DNA of 64,000 nucleotides from Strigops habroptila (lineage: Eukaryota; Chordata; Aves; Psittaciformes; Psittacidae), in assembly GCF_004027225.2 (NCBI RefSeq), contig NC_044289.2, positions 12,362,354 to 12,426,353 on the forward strand, written 5' to 3'. The notes beneath the pieces were generated by a model. It ran no database searches and was not told the origin of the DNA. It saw nothing but the letters and a program-made list of their open reading frames with translations. Both the position numbers and the translations under genes were made by a program. This document shows positions 1-59,307 of this stretch, piece by piece (positions within the stretch are counted from its first letter, which is position 1; the number at the start of each line of letters is the position of its first letter).

Positions 1-1079
1 TCATTAGATAATAATAATAATGAATCACACGGGCATGTATATTAAGTACTTTAAGAGGCTGAAAATACACTAAATCATTTAATAATGTCATCAAATGCGC
101 TTCCATCAGGGGCTGTCGGGGGAACACAGGGGCACCCCAGGGGAGCCCCTGCCCGTGGGTCAGCCCTGGGGGGCTGCCCTGTGCCCCTCTGCCCTGCTGG
201 CAGCAGAGCACCCCAGGGCTCCCCACAGCCTGTGTGTGGGGCTGTGGGATGCCCCAGCGTGTGCTGGTGGGTAACGGGTGATGGATGCTGATGGGGATGC
301 TGGAGGTGGGCACAGTGGGATGGGTGGCCTGTGCTGGGGGAGTCAGAGCCCAGCATGAGGAGGGAGGACAGGACCCCTGTGCCCATCAGACCCATGTGGC
401 AGCCCCGTACTCCCAACCCCTCTGGGACACCCCAGCTTCTGCCCTGCAGGGGGGAGCAGTTTTACCACCCAAAAGCAGCCTGTTCCCCCCCCCAAAGCCA
501 GCAAAGGTGCTGGTGCTGGCGCACCACGGCTCCTCCCATCCCACCGGCTCCGGGCAGCCCAGAGAGCCTTTCCCTCTGCCGCTGGGATGAACCGGCCCGT
601 CTCCGCCTTTCCTATAAAACCTTTGTAAGAAAACCTGGCGTGAGCCCCAGAGCATCACCTCCTCCCATCACACCCCGGCTGGGATAAAGGCAGAGTTGAG
701 CCTGTGCGGGCGGCAGGTTTTTTTAACACTGCGCATATAATAAAGCAGAAGGTATCTCTGCTCTTGCAGGAAGCAGGTTTAGACCTCACGTGTGTCCAGG
801 TGAGTCTCCTCAATGCTCCTCTTGGACATTTCTGGAGCAGTGCTGGGAATGAGGGGTCCCCCCAATGCAAAGCCACACTGTCACCCCAGCTGAAAGCCAG
901 GGCTGAGCCCCCCGGGATGCTCCTGGTTGCTGCAGCAACACACTGCCCTCCTCTAGGATGCTCTGATGGGGCCCCGTTGTCACAGCAATGACCCATCCCA
1001 CAGCCCTGGGGTGCTCCAGTGCTCCCCCAGCTATGGGATGCCCTGGCAATGCCCCCCATGGACAGCTCCATGTCACTGG

Positions 1080-1229
1080 CACAGCCCAGGGACACCCCAG
1101 CAGCACCCAGGGGGCCCAGGGACACCGCAGTGACATCAACATAGTCCAGGGATGCTCCAGCAGCACCAGCACAGCCCAGGGATGCCCCATCAGCATCCGC
1201 CCAGCCTGGGGACACTCCATGGGCACCCA
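1080..1229. repeat. 30-bp minisatellite, five diverged units
   Basis: The units begin at 1080, 1110, 1140, 1170 and 1200, and each contains a CCCAGGGACACCCCAGCAGC-like core. The period is exactly 30 and the copies differ at several positions. Because 30 is a multiple of 3, both strands stay open and show short repeated peptide patterns, which are not taken as genes. Confidence 0.85.
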
Positions 1230-1365
1230 CAACCCAGTGCACAGCACATGCACTGCCTGAGGGTCCCCCCATCAGCACCCACCACCCAAACAGCACCAGC
1301 AGCCACAGCTCAACCCAGCTCCACCTTCAGCCTGTTCCCCCCCTCCCGACAGACACGTTCGCTGC

Positions 1366-1470
1366 CAGCAGCCAAATATTATTTTCTCAGCTTAAAGCAG
1401 CGACTAAATTACATTTCACCCTGGAAAATTATTTGTAATGCAATTTGCTTCCATTTGTGGTCAGAATCAG
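1366..1470. promoter_or_regulatory. AT-rich island, candidate regulatory element
   Basis: About 100 bp of AT-rich, non-repetitive sequence sits in an otherwise GC-rich block. It holds CCAAATATTATTTTC, CTAAATTACATTTC and GTAATGCAATTTGCTTCC, which resemble homeodomain, octamer and C/EBP-type sites. The composition contrast suggests selection, but conservation cannot be seen from one sequence. Confidence 0.3.
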
Positions 1471-2428
1471 CCGCGCTGCAGCGAGAACGGGTGCGTTGGG
1501 CATCGGCGTGCGGGGTTTCTCCTGCTTCCACTCAGCGAGTTTATAGGCACTGAGCTGATGAAAAGGGCGATGGAGGGCACTGCAGACATCTCTTCTGCAT
1601 CCCCCATGGCAAAGCTCCACTCACGCAGGCTGGGCAGGACACGGTGTGGGATGGCTCTGGGGTGCTGTCCCTCCTGCCTCCATCCCTGCATTGGTTACTC
1701 CTCTTTTTACAGCCTCCGAAACAATGCCCTGGTGCACTACAGCAGGTTGTGACTGTTCAGTGCCTCGGTATCAAACACCTTCAGTGCATGGGAGAAGCTT
1801 TCATTAAAAAGCAAAGCCAAAGAGCTGCTTGGAGCTGCCCCGAGGGAGCCGGGTGCCCGAGGAGCCACTTGAGTTGCCTTTGAGCTCCTGGGCTTGAAGC
1901 TGCAGGTTGGTCCTGACCGCACACCCGGAGCACACAAACCACCTCCCGTTTCCATGGGCCCTGCTGATGAAAAGGCACTTTCAACCCGTGGCCCTTCTCC
2001 TCATCAAACAACTGAGAAGTCAAATTCTTTATCCTCAACCTCCACAGAAGAAGGAGCCGTCTCCAACACTCACAGCACTGCATAAAACCACCCGGCTTTA
2101 TCCCGGCCACTTTCTGGTCCTGCTGCAGGACATCAGCAGGGACCCATGCCACAGATCAGAACCAACACATTGAGCACTTTGCAGGAGCATCTGGTCTCCC
2201 TTTAAAGCTGCATTTCCATGTTTTCCTTCCCCACACCATTGAGATGCAATCAAATCCAAGCTGGAGCACTGTTACCATAGCTGCTGGGTAGCAGAGGATG
2301 CACAATTCCACTCCATCCGTCTGCTATTTCCATGGGAAACATCTCTATTGGGCAATAATTTCAACCAAAGGCATTGGAAACTATTAACAATTGAAAACTG
2401 CAGAGTTACTAGATAAGAATCTTTAAAA

Positions 2429-2434
2429 TTTATT
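2429..2434 (-). terminator. Candidate distal poly(A) signal AATAAA
   Basis: The minus-strand context is TTAGTCCAATAAATTTTAAAG, with U/G-containing sequence (TTTGGTTGAAATTATTG) about 60-75 nt further on. Cleavage would fall near 2405-2420. It is the most mRNA-end-like of the candidates left of the stop codon. Confidence 0.5.
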
Positions 2435-2576
2435 GGACTAATTGTGTTACATTCAGTATTTGATGTGTTTCTCCTGGACAAAGAATTGGCATAAATACAA
2501 ACAAGCCTTTGTGTGCCTTCCCTAAACAAATAAGAGATAAAGTACTAGAGACAAGGGAACATAGTTCACATCTTCA

Positions 2577-2625
2577 TATTTACAGTTTGCCTTTACTTTA
2601 CAACTTAGCGCCAGGAATATTTACA
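2577..2625 (-). promoter_or_regulatory. Two Pumilio-type motifs (UGUAAAUA) in the 3' UTR
   Basis: The minus strand carries TGTAAATA at 2618-2625 and again at 2577-2584, 41 nt apart and about 150-190 nt before the distal AATAAA. UGUANAUA is the known PUM1/PUM2 recognition core. Whether Pumilio binds here is inferred. Confidence 0.45.
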
Positions 2626-4216
2626 GAAAAATACAAGAAGAACAAAAAGATCATGTCTTGGCAACATACAGAAATTCATACGAATTGTACATGGTTTGAA
2701 GCACATGGTACTGGGTGTTCTCGTTTCTAATTGCTCCTGCTCAAATCCATGTGGAAAAGGTCTGTGTTTGCCTTCAAAGACACTCCTCCATTAAACAGCC
2801 ATTAAATCGCAACGGATTTGTGCCTGTTAGAGTGAAGTTTAGTTCTTGTGTCTTTCTGGGCATGGAGAACCTCACAGGGAAGAAATGGAGTCACCTACAG
2901 AGCCCCCAGCACATGCAGTGAGGGGCTGCTCCTCCCTACAGCCCGGCGCACACGCTGCTCCCCACACTGGCACCATCCTTCCCACCTCCCCTTTGCTCTC
3001 AGGTTTAATGCCTTGTTTAGAAGTACCTTTAAAGAAAAGCATTTTTCTTTAAATGAAAGGCTCTAATAAGGTACTAAAATGTCTGTAATTTCCACACTAT
3101 AAGGTGACAATGGTGTGTCCCCCCCCCTTCCTGCACTGTTAAAGGGATGCTGCCAGTTAAAGCAGAATTATGAACCCAACCAGGAAGCCCTTATGCAAAG
3201 AGAAGGTCTCGGTGTAGTTCTTATGCAATGTTTGAACTCAGCTTTTGCAGCACGATGTTACCTGCAGAGTCCATGCTATGCATGAAGCAAGTGGTCAACA
3301 CCCATCACCTCCACTGAAGAGGAACACAAGCCCAAGCCACATGAACTGTCAAGGTGAAAACTCAATACAGCAGTTTGGGATAAAAAACCCCAAAATCTGG
3401 ATTCCTGACTAGCATGTTCTGCAATCACAACTGAAACACATCTCATTTGGTCTAACCCTTTTGAGGAAAATAGCCAAGGCTGTACCCTGGACTACCTGAC
3501 ACCATCAGAGTTTGGCCACAGGCTTCAACAGGACAAGGATTTCATTCCCAAATGGGTGTTTGTTACAGAGTCAGAGATCTCTCTGCCCACAGGGGAAGGA
3601 GGGACACTCCTTGCAGACACCTTCCACCAGCACAGGTCTGCCAAGGGCGCTCCTGCTGTGACCGGCATCCAAACCAAGTGGGATGGCAACACATCTGTAA
3701 TCACAACATTCTTATACTGCACTGCAACTTTCTTGAGGGCTCAAGATAGCAAATCCCAAGGCTCAGGGCCAGGTCACACACCAGCATGTAACATGTTCAC
3801 CAGCTGGTTTACAAATCCAAGCCATGATTCCAAGCGCCTGCTCCCCCATGGAGGGACCACATGAGCAGAAGTCACCTTCCTTCAACACTGCTCTCAGGGT
3901 TGTTACAGCAGAAGTGGTGCCACATCCATGTTTTAAACGAACACTGGAACAGACCCAAGACTATTCTTCAGCCTTTATAAAGGTGAATTTCCAGGCAGCC
4001 CCTGTGGCTATCTCAGACTTTGTGGAAAACAGCCAGGGAATCCCCAGACGCACACGTCTTTACATCACTGACTGCATCCAAGTGCCTGAAAGAAGTATCT
4101 TTTGTGGCTCATTGCTATATAAACCAATGACTTTGCATATAACATACACTTAGCTATGGTATGTGGGATTTGTGTTACGTTACTGAAGATGTGCAGGCGT
4201 TTGATTGCTCAGTATG

Positions 4217-4222
4217 TTTATT
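4217..4222 (-). terminator. Candidate proximal poly(A) signal AATAAA
   Basis: The minus-strand sequence is ACAAATAAACATACT, 2.1 kb after the stop. No clear downstream GU-rich element is seen, so it is weaker than the distal site. It could give a shorter 3' UTR lacking the Pumilio motifs. Confidence 0.3.
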
Positions 4223-6308
4223 TGTTACACATGCACTGGTCATGCCTTTTAAATCAGTGGACTGAAGTGTGTTTGGCCATTAATTAGATCCAATAGGTAC
4301 ATAGAAAATGTGGGTGAATTTAGTGTCCGTGCATTAAACTGACACTGGCAAGAGTCTGGCAGAGGAATGAAGCTGTCAGTTTCCCTTCACAGCTTTGCCA
4401 ATACACCCAAGTGCTGCCTTGCAGCCCCTCCTGCCACTTGCAACCTGGGCATCATGCAAGCGTGGGCCACCCCTCACGCTTACTGCTGCTGTAGGTTTCT
4501 TTATGTGGTTTCCTCTTTCCACTTGTGATTTATCTGGATCAAAATCCAGAACTCCTGAGTTGAGAGGTTAGTGGGCTTGTCCCCTGCAACACCACCACAT
4601 CACTCAAACCTAACCCCCCTTGGTTGGCATCCTGAAAGTCCTTTCACATGTATTTTTAAGGGTCTGTGTTCCCATTAACTCTCTATGAAAAACCACATGA
4701 AGAGACAGGAGCAGAGGATGTCCCTGGCAGGTAAGTTGTAACAAAACCATTAAGACTATTTCAGGTCTGAGCTGTTGCAAAATAACTCTGAAATATAAAA
4801 ACTGACTGACAGGTATTACTGCAACACCCACTAAAAAGCTAATAAAACCACTTCTGATGTGAGGAGCTCCCCAAGTTCCTGCTCACGTTCCTACTCTTAC
4901 ATTACCTGCTTACTGGAAGGGAAAGGGCACGTGCTGCTGCCAGCGATCACAACCTGCATCTACCCGGCGCGCCAGCGATGATTCATCACTGCAACACAAG
5001 TCAGGATTGTGCCGGGAGCCTGGAAGCGCTCCCGAGGCTGCCGGCGCCCACTGCAGCTTTTAGATTCCCAATATTGGATCCTGCAGTTGTAAACACCTTT
5101 TCCCAGCCCATCCTTCAAGTCCTGAGCTCATGCAATCCACGGTCCGACAGTGAAAACTTCTGCCCTAGGTGAAAGGGAACCACTGCTGCAGCGCATGAGA
5201 AAGCACAGTAGATCCTAAACAATTTCACAATCTAACTCCAAAGGGGCTTTCATGGAATTGCAAAATTAAGGGGGAAAAAGAAGAATTCTTGAAATTTTTT
5301 TTGACTTGTTTTAGTCTGTTTAACAGGAGCTTCTGAAAAGTGTTGTAGAAGCTGCGAAAACTGCTCATGCTATAAATACATCAGGCAGGAGGCAGCCCCA
5401 GAATCTCAGATTTCAATCCAATGGAAGGAAAGCAAGGGATGTTTATGCTTTTTATGGACATGGTGAGTAGGTGATACAGACACTTTGAAATAAATTAAGT
5501 AGTGGCATAAAAAAAAAAATTAAAAAAATAATCAAGCTACTAAAATTAAATGTGACATTTTGCAACAGACCTGAAAGTCATAAAAACCTTGTTTCTGTAA
5601 CCAAGAGCTCTTATCTAGTAACAACTTAGGTTGGAAAGTCAGGTAATACCAGGTGGTGTTTGTTGTCAGCATGACAGAAATCTTGTGTGGACTCACTCCC
5701 AGCCATGGAGGGAACTGCAAAATGCAGCATCTTGGCTATTTATCCATGACCTCCTCTTGCTTTTGGTACACAAAGTGGTTACAAGCAGTGAAGGAGCTTG
5801 CGTTGAGCTCTGCAAGGGGGCAGAAAATGTCTTTTAAGTTCTTGCAGGAAGATACAATGCTCTGAAACAGCCTCTCTCCTCAAAGGAAAGATCCTGCTCC
5901 CTTCTCCTGTAAGATGTGGGTGTAGCGAGATGTCTGAAGGCAGGTTTGTTTGTATTTTGTTTTCTATCCTTATATGCAGAGATGGCTTTGTTCTGATTGT
6001 TTTCCTCTCACAGAATGAGACACAGTTCCTAATTAGTCTGGAATAGATGACTGGGTGAGGAGATTATGCTGCTAGCATCCAGGAAGACTGGAATTAAGTA
6101 ATCTTCTGAGGGTAGGTGAATTAAGTCAATATCCCAACTGCAATGTTTTGGATTCATTTCTCATTCCTCCCACATGGTATCTGCTGACTTGTGCAAGAAT
6201 ATCATTTCCTGAATTCCGGAGGGCTGAGGAAATTTGTTGTTGTTATTTAACTGTTTTCATTACTGTAGCCACCAAGCTCTGATCTAATTGTCCTGGAAGG
6301 ATAACGAC

Positions 6309-53555
<47,247 letters not shown>

Positions 53556-53585
53556 AGTGCCTCTATGCTACAATCCAAACAACAC
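53556..53585 (-). other. RALGAPB: RALGAPB exon 2, 5' UTR part
   Basis: These 30 nt lie between the acceptor CCCCCAG|GTGTTG and the main ATG. They contain the TAG (53563-53565) that ends the spliced upstream ORF. A second AG 18 nt downstream (GGATTGTAG) is a weaker alternative acceptor; it would shorten the UTR without changing the protein. Confidence 0.75.
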
Positions 53586-56500
53586 CTGGGGGTGAGGAAG
53601 GAAAAGAACACATAATTAGTAGAAATGTCTACGACACAAGTTATCAAAACTAAGGCTGTTTGCCGTGATACAGACCCTTGTAAATTCAAGGTGCACATGC
53701 CCATGTCATACATTTGAAGACCTGGAAGAGATTCCAACAGCTGGTTTTCCACCTTAATGTGTTGTGGTGGGGTTTTGTTTTGGTCTTCAATATAGCTATG
53801 AGCTTGGGTTTTGGGCTTTTTAACAAAAAGATAACAGTAAGTTTCAGTTAGGGAAACTAAGTGAAACTGCCTGCAGCAGCAGCAGGCTTTTGCACCCACT
53901 CACAGCAACATTACAACTGCCACTTGAACAGCCTAAGCCATGGAACCAGGACCAAACTATCTCCCTCTTCCCCCTCCCCACCAACGCCAGCAGTGTTTTA
54001 TCAGTTATCTGAGCCAGTTGACCACGTGAATAATAAAACAAGGAAAATAGGGCTGGCACAGGGGAAAAGCAAGGAGAATTCAACAGTCACAGCTTAGATC
54101 AGCTCAAGCTGTCACAAATGGCACCCTGAGGACCGTTTGCCAACTACACTTCGGCGGCACATTTTGGAAGCCAGTTACTTATACAGGAAATATTTTCAGT
54201 GCCTCCCTTAGACATTCTTTGGCCCAAAACCAAACAAGAAGCCAGGCCTGGAAATACATACACCTTTCTTAGAGACAAGCCACCATTTAAACAGATCTAC
54301 ATATTTAGCTGACTCCATGAGTGGTTTTTTACACCCAAAACCCACGTAAAAAGCCTGATGATTCCCTTCAAGGCAGGAGGGAAAGAGAGGCAGCAAGATC
54401 TTGGCTTTCCAAACTATGTCCTTCCTGGTTTGAGGCAGCAATCACGTGTGCTTATCTGACAGCAGATTAATCAGAGCAGCCACAGCCTGCAGGAAGCATA
54501 TCCTCTCCATCCTTGAGGCACTTTCTCTCCTCTGGAGGCCGTGGCAGGGGGAATGTGTGTGCCACTGTGGTCAAAACCCTTAGCTTCGAGGAAAACAATT
54601 CCAGGACACTATCTCTTGGGACACAAAGAAGTCACAACAACAACAAAACAAACCACCACCAAACAAAAACCCCAAAATGAGCATGACCCACAACCGTTAG
54701 TGATGTGGGTCACTAATTCAGTGAGTCAGTCACGGCCTAACTTTATGATACTGGTTTCCTTAGAGGTATATTTTCCTTTTATATCCTATATCCCTGGGGC
54801 TTCTGCATCTTCCCTTTCTGTCCCATCAGAACACTGCCTTAGTCTCCAGCTTGCATTTGGAGAGGAAGAAGGAGGGACAAAAGTGAAGTATCATCCACTT
54901 TGCAAGTCTCCCCCTTCCTCTCTCAAGCCTACAGCACTACCTGTACCCCCAGAGCAGTGTGCCCCTGCCCTGGCTTTGCTGCTCACCAGGCAGGAAGGGC
55001 GAAGGCACTCTCCATCCTCCCATTTGACACTCAAGTTCATTGCAGAAGCACATAACACCATTTGAGGAGTGCTGGTTTAAATAAACTGATTTCAGCTGAT
55101 AAAGCAGCATGTACTTTCCATCACCATGCTCCAGCTGAAGGACTGGCAGCTCACAGGAACTTTATCAGTGTGCTGATAACTGCATGCACACTTAGTGTGC
55201 CTGCCCTTACACCAGAACAGGGTTCCCAGAAGCATGGAAATGTTGCAGAGCACAAACTGTAGGCAGCGCCTGTGTAGGAGCTTTCTTGTCCAGAAGATAG
55301 AAGTCACCAGAGAGGACAAGGACTTCCAAATCCTGCTGCATTTTGGAAAACCCACATTGCACGAGGGCAAAGGAATGGGAGGACACAACCACTTCCCTTC
55401 ATGCAGCTCCCTGCCATGCAGAAGCAAAGATGCAAAGCTCTTTTGTGTGACCTATGCTTATGAAAGGAGCAGCATTTGTAATAGATACAGGACAGATATA
55501 ATATGCCAATGTTTAAGAGAGGTTTAGCAGCAGGACAGGGTAACCAAAACCTCTGGTGCCACATACATCCAGCCTGCTGCCTGACCTTCACACAAAAATG
55601 TAATGAGCAAATCAGTATCTTAATTCATATTCAAGACTTCCTTTGGTCTTGCCAGAAAAGAAATCTTCTGTTAGTCTTATCAATATACAAGGAATTCTGA
55701 AACCAGTAATTGTTCCAGATGTAAAATCCTTTTGAGGTGGGATTTCCTGGGGTATTATTTGCCCCCTACATTTAGCAGTAAGAAGTTTTTATTTGCAAGG
55801 ACTAGAAGTCATTTCTCATTTAAGACTCCACTTCAACTGCCATTTGAATTGGAAATTGCTGCCATCTGTTCAGATTTGGGCATGGCTAACCCACCTACTA
55901 AGCAGCTTCTTATAACTGGACATAAGTTGAAAATGCTGGGAAGTCTCCCCACACCACAGTATCTGTTACGACGTGTTTCAACAGGTACATTGACAGTTCT
56001 ATAACTTGCTTTAGACAAAGGCACCCAATGCTTCGTAGAAGCAGGACTCACTCCCTCAGAAGAGGCTGTTACTCATCATAAACTACTTACACAGCAACAG
56101 CAAACTGAAGAAAACAGTACAACTGTCACACCAGGCAAACAGCATACCCTGATTTTTACTTCTGTCTTTGCAATGCTGCTGCATTTCAGCTTCAAACAAA
56201 GCATTCTCACTGGCCCAAGTAACATCTCCTAAGTTTCATGCAGCTGAATATTCACATTTCACTTACACATATGTCTTATTGAGATTCAAATCACTCAGAA
56301 TGACAAGCAACCTAATTAAGAGGAGGGGTAGGAAGAAGAATAAATACAACCCTGACATTTACCAAGCAGCAGTTTTACACACCCTCGCTTTGGTCAAGGG
56401 TCCTGTTCATGCTCCTGGAGGCTACACTACATAAAACATCCCCAGATTCTCACAGACAGACCTAGAAGGAAATTGTCAGCATTTACACTGGCAGAACAGC

Positions 56501-59255
56501 TGACAGATGTGAAGTTCAAATATTTACCATCTACTATGAAACTGAGCATAATTCCACTATTCCTTAGTGTGGCAAATAATTTGGGTTTCAACATATTTCC
56601 CCCCAGATCCATTTCACCTTAGGAATTGTAGTAGCTATCACCATATAAACCACTGAAAATGGGTGTTTCAGCATTTAAGACCAAAGATCCAAGTTCATAA
56701 ACACTGTAGAAGTCGGTGAGCATGAAAGAAATCACTAATGAGCCCATAAAACTCTAAATATAAGGATATACAAGTTCTGTTTCCAGTCCCCAAAGACTTA
56801 ATATGAACAACTGCAGCCAAAATATTTAAACTCTTGGATCAGTAAAGATAGACAGTAAGAATTCCCTAACCACATAATAGGCCCACATTCTGTAGTTACT
56901 CTGATGGAATATGAAGGAGCTCAGAGCCTAAAGCAGAGATGGGGGTTTGGAGCATGTGCAGGGGAGAGGTCAGGGAACCAGCACTGGTGTCCAGTGCAGC
57001 TCCTCAGGAAGCCTATGCCCAGTGAGATGAGTGCTGGGGGCAAATGTGAACATCGAGCCCTTCATGCTCAGCAGCTTCATACATAAAATGAAATGCTTGC
57101 CTACAATGCAAAAGGTTCCAGGCCTGGAGACAAGCTGTCCCAAAAATGGATGCTTCTTGGGGTTTATTGGAAGAAAAAAGCAGAGCTGAGGCAATTGTTA
57201 TGAAGAGAGTAGATGCAAAAACCACCAGTAGAGAAGTGCACAAGGAAGGTGGAAGACCTAACAGAGCCTAACCAGAGAAGCATCAATATAAAGGATCTAC
57301 ACCATAAAGCTCCGAGATATTAGACATACTTTAAGTATTTCCCAGAAAACACATAATACCTCTATAACACAACCCCTATTACACCAGTAGTACTGACATC
57401 TACTCTCTACAAGCAACAACCACTGCCAGAAAGCACCTTCCACAATGCGCCCTCCCTGCATCACGTACCAAAGAGGTTTATGAGTAGTTTTTCTCAGACA
57501 TCCTGAGCATGGACAATTGCCACACACCCACCTGGACACTGCTGTCCCTCTGCCCTCCAAGTTTATGCTGGAGAGAACAACTCCAATCCTGCCAAGACTA
57601 ACTCAGCACCTCTCATACTAAGCCCAGCAGGACCGAAGCAGCGCAGACCCCTCCAGGCAGCTCAGCTCTGGAGCCCATCCAAGGGGGAGGCTCTGCCTTA
57701 GGCACACGCCGTGTGTAAAGGACGGCAGGGAGAGCAGAGAGCAGGCAAACAATAAAAAAGGCAAAGGCCAACCAGAAGACTCAGCATTCTGCTAGTGCTT
57801 CTAAGTCAGGATTTGGTTAAAGACTAAATGGAGATGCATGTCAGGATTGCTATTAAATGAAAAAAGCCTAGACTCAAGGCAGGAAGAAATCAGGCACATT
57901 AAAAACAGGAGCTCATGTCATCCCCTCCCAGGCCATCCAGCCCCAGTGTTACTGAGAATTGAATCACAGCTCCCCTTGCCCAGGGAAGGTGAATTTGTCT
58001 GATTTTACCACCTAACTGGAGCAGAAGTTAATACATGATTACAGAGGAGGCTGCATCTCAAATGTAAGGTGCCATATAAGCCTCGGGGCTTAGGTCTCAG
58101 TCTCCCCAGCACTCCTCCTCACTGACTTCATTGCCATGCTGGTTCTGAGGGCACCACACTCCAACCTTCCCAAAGCAGGAAGCTGGGCACCTGCTACAGA
58201 GAGGGCAGTTGCCTCACACTTACACATTGCAATACCTGAAGATTAACAGTACCATCAGAAAGCATCAGTCAATTTTGTATGTTTTTGCTATTACTCTGCT
58301 TTCAAGCTTCATTACTCAGCCATCAGTGCTACTTTGCTGCTCACCATCATTCTCATCTTTAACAGCACGGTTGGGAAAATTACCTTCCAGGCAGGGGGCC
58401 TGAGAATTTACCGAGTTCTCACATCTCTCACTTGTGCCAAAACCCACATAACGAACTCAACTGCAGAACAGTGCATTTCCCTGACCCAGACTGGGAATAG
58501 ATTTTATTCTACAGTTTATTTTACATTGGTCTAGGTCCTCGTGCAACTCCACAAACTGCACAACCAGGGAGGGACCTCCCGAAGCAGCAGTCCCCTACAC
58601 CCGCGGAGCAGAGCCTTGCTCCGCTTTTGCTGCTGTTCCCCGCTTTCCAAAGGAAACCCGATCTACTGCCCGCAGGCCCTGAAGATCAAACGGACGAGAA
58701 ATCAGCAAGGGAAAGCGAAGGGAGGCCTGCAGCCAGAGACGCAAGGCACCACCGGATGAGTCCTAAGAAAGTCTGCAAGGGAACAGCGACACAAACTTTT
58801 CCCTCCCTCCCGCCCGCCCGCACTCCCGCATGCGGGGGCCGGCCCGCAGGGGGAAGGAGCTCACCGGCCCCTGGTGACACCGCACACTCGTACCGGGGGC
58901 CCGAAACGCGGTTCGAAACCAGTCCCCGCAGCCGGGGCCCGGGCCGAGAAAGACCCCAGCGCCGCGGGTGGGTGCGAAGGGTCCCCCGGCTCGCTCCCGC
59001 CCGCCCTGCGGCGGCTCCGCCACACCGGCCGAGACCCCCCGCAGCAGCCGCTCCGCGGCGACCCCCGGGGGTGAGCGCGGCCCCCGCCCGCTCTGTCCCG
59101 TCCCGCCGTACCGCAGGCCCGGCCCCGCGGCGGGCAGCGCAGAGGTCGGCGCGCCGGAGACTCCCGGGCGGCGCCCCGCAGCCACAGGCCCCACCGCCGG
59201 CAGGAGCGGGCCGGGCGCGGGCAGCGCCGCGGCAGGAGGGCCCGGGCCGCCGTAC
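53586..59255 (-). other. RALGAPB intron 1
   Basis: A 5.7-kb intron separating the non-coding first exon from the start-codon exon. It holds an A/C-rich tract at 54627-54677 and, at its upstream end, the CpG island. No transposon is recognised. A first intron of this kind often holds regulatory sites; none could be named beyond the island. Confidence 0.65.
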
Positions 59256-59280
59256 CTGCGCCGAAGGGCCCGGCGGGCAT
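59256..59280 (-). other. Upstream ORF 2, first part (continues in exon 2 at 53585)
   Basis: The ATG at 59280 (G at -3) opens a frame that crosses the exon 1-2 splice. Joined, it reads MPAGPFGAGVVWIVA, then TAG at 53565-53563, 7 nt before the main ATG. It exists only in spliced mRNA and could lower RALGAPB translation. Its use is inferred. Confidence 0.45.
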
Positions 59281-59307
59281 GTCGGGGCAGGGCCGGCCGC
59301 TCCGCCC

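Larger units (their letters stand above)
1..2409. other. GC-rich intergenic region downstream of RALGAPB
   Basis: Apart from an AT-rich first 110 bp, this stretch is G/C-rich with C-tracts. It contains the minisatellite and the AT-rich island listed separately, a TATAAAA at 612-618, and an orphan exon-like 30-mer at 770-799 on the plus strand. I recognise no protein. ADIG and ARHGAP40 lie downstream of RALGAPB in mammals, but I cannot identify either here. The ORFs in this stretch arise from low stop frequency and from the 30-bp period. Confidence 0.6.
2410..6308 (-). other. RALGAPB: RALGAPB 3' UTR (probable extent)
   Basis: No splice-supported coding sequence lies between the stop and the AATAAA at 2429-2434. 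A 3' UTR of roughly 3.9 kb is in line with the long mammalian 3' UTR as I remember it. The last 300 nt look like a typical mRNA end: U-rich, with two UGUAAAUA motifs. A minus-strand AATAAA at 4217-4222 could end a shorter form. The lengths are inferred; no transcript data are available here. Confidence 0.5.

Noticed and set aside
655..1296. 213-codon minus ORF with repeated GVSLG/GASLG-type motifs
   Set aside because: It is the 30-bp minisatellite read in one frame. The opposite strand is equally open, and no start or splice context supports it.
54541..55065. 174-codon plus ORF in intron 1
   Set aside because: No recognisable domain, low-complexity Lys/Gln/Thr stretch from the A/C-rich tract, no promoter or splice support.
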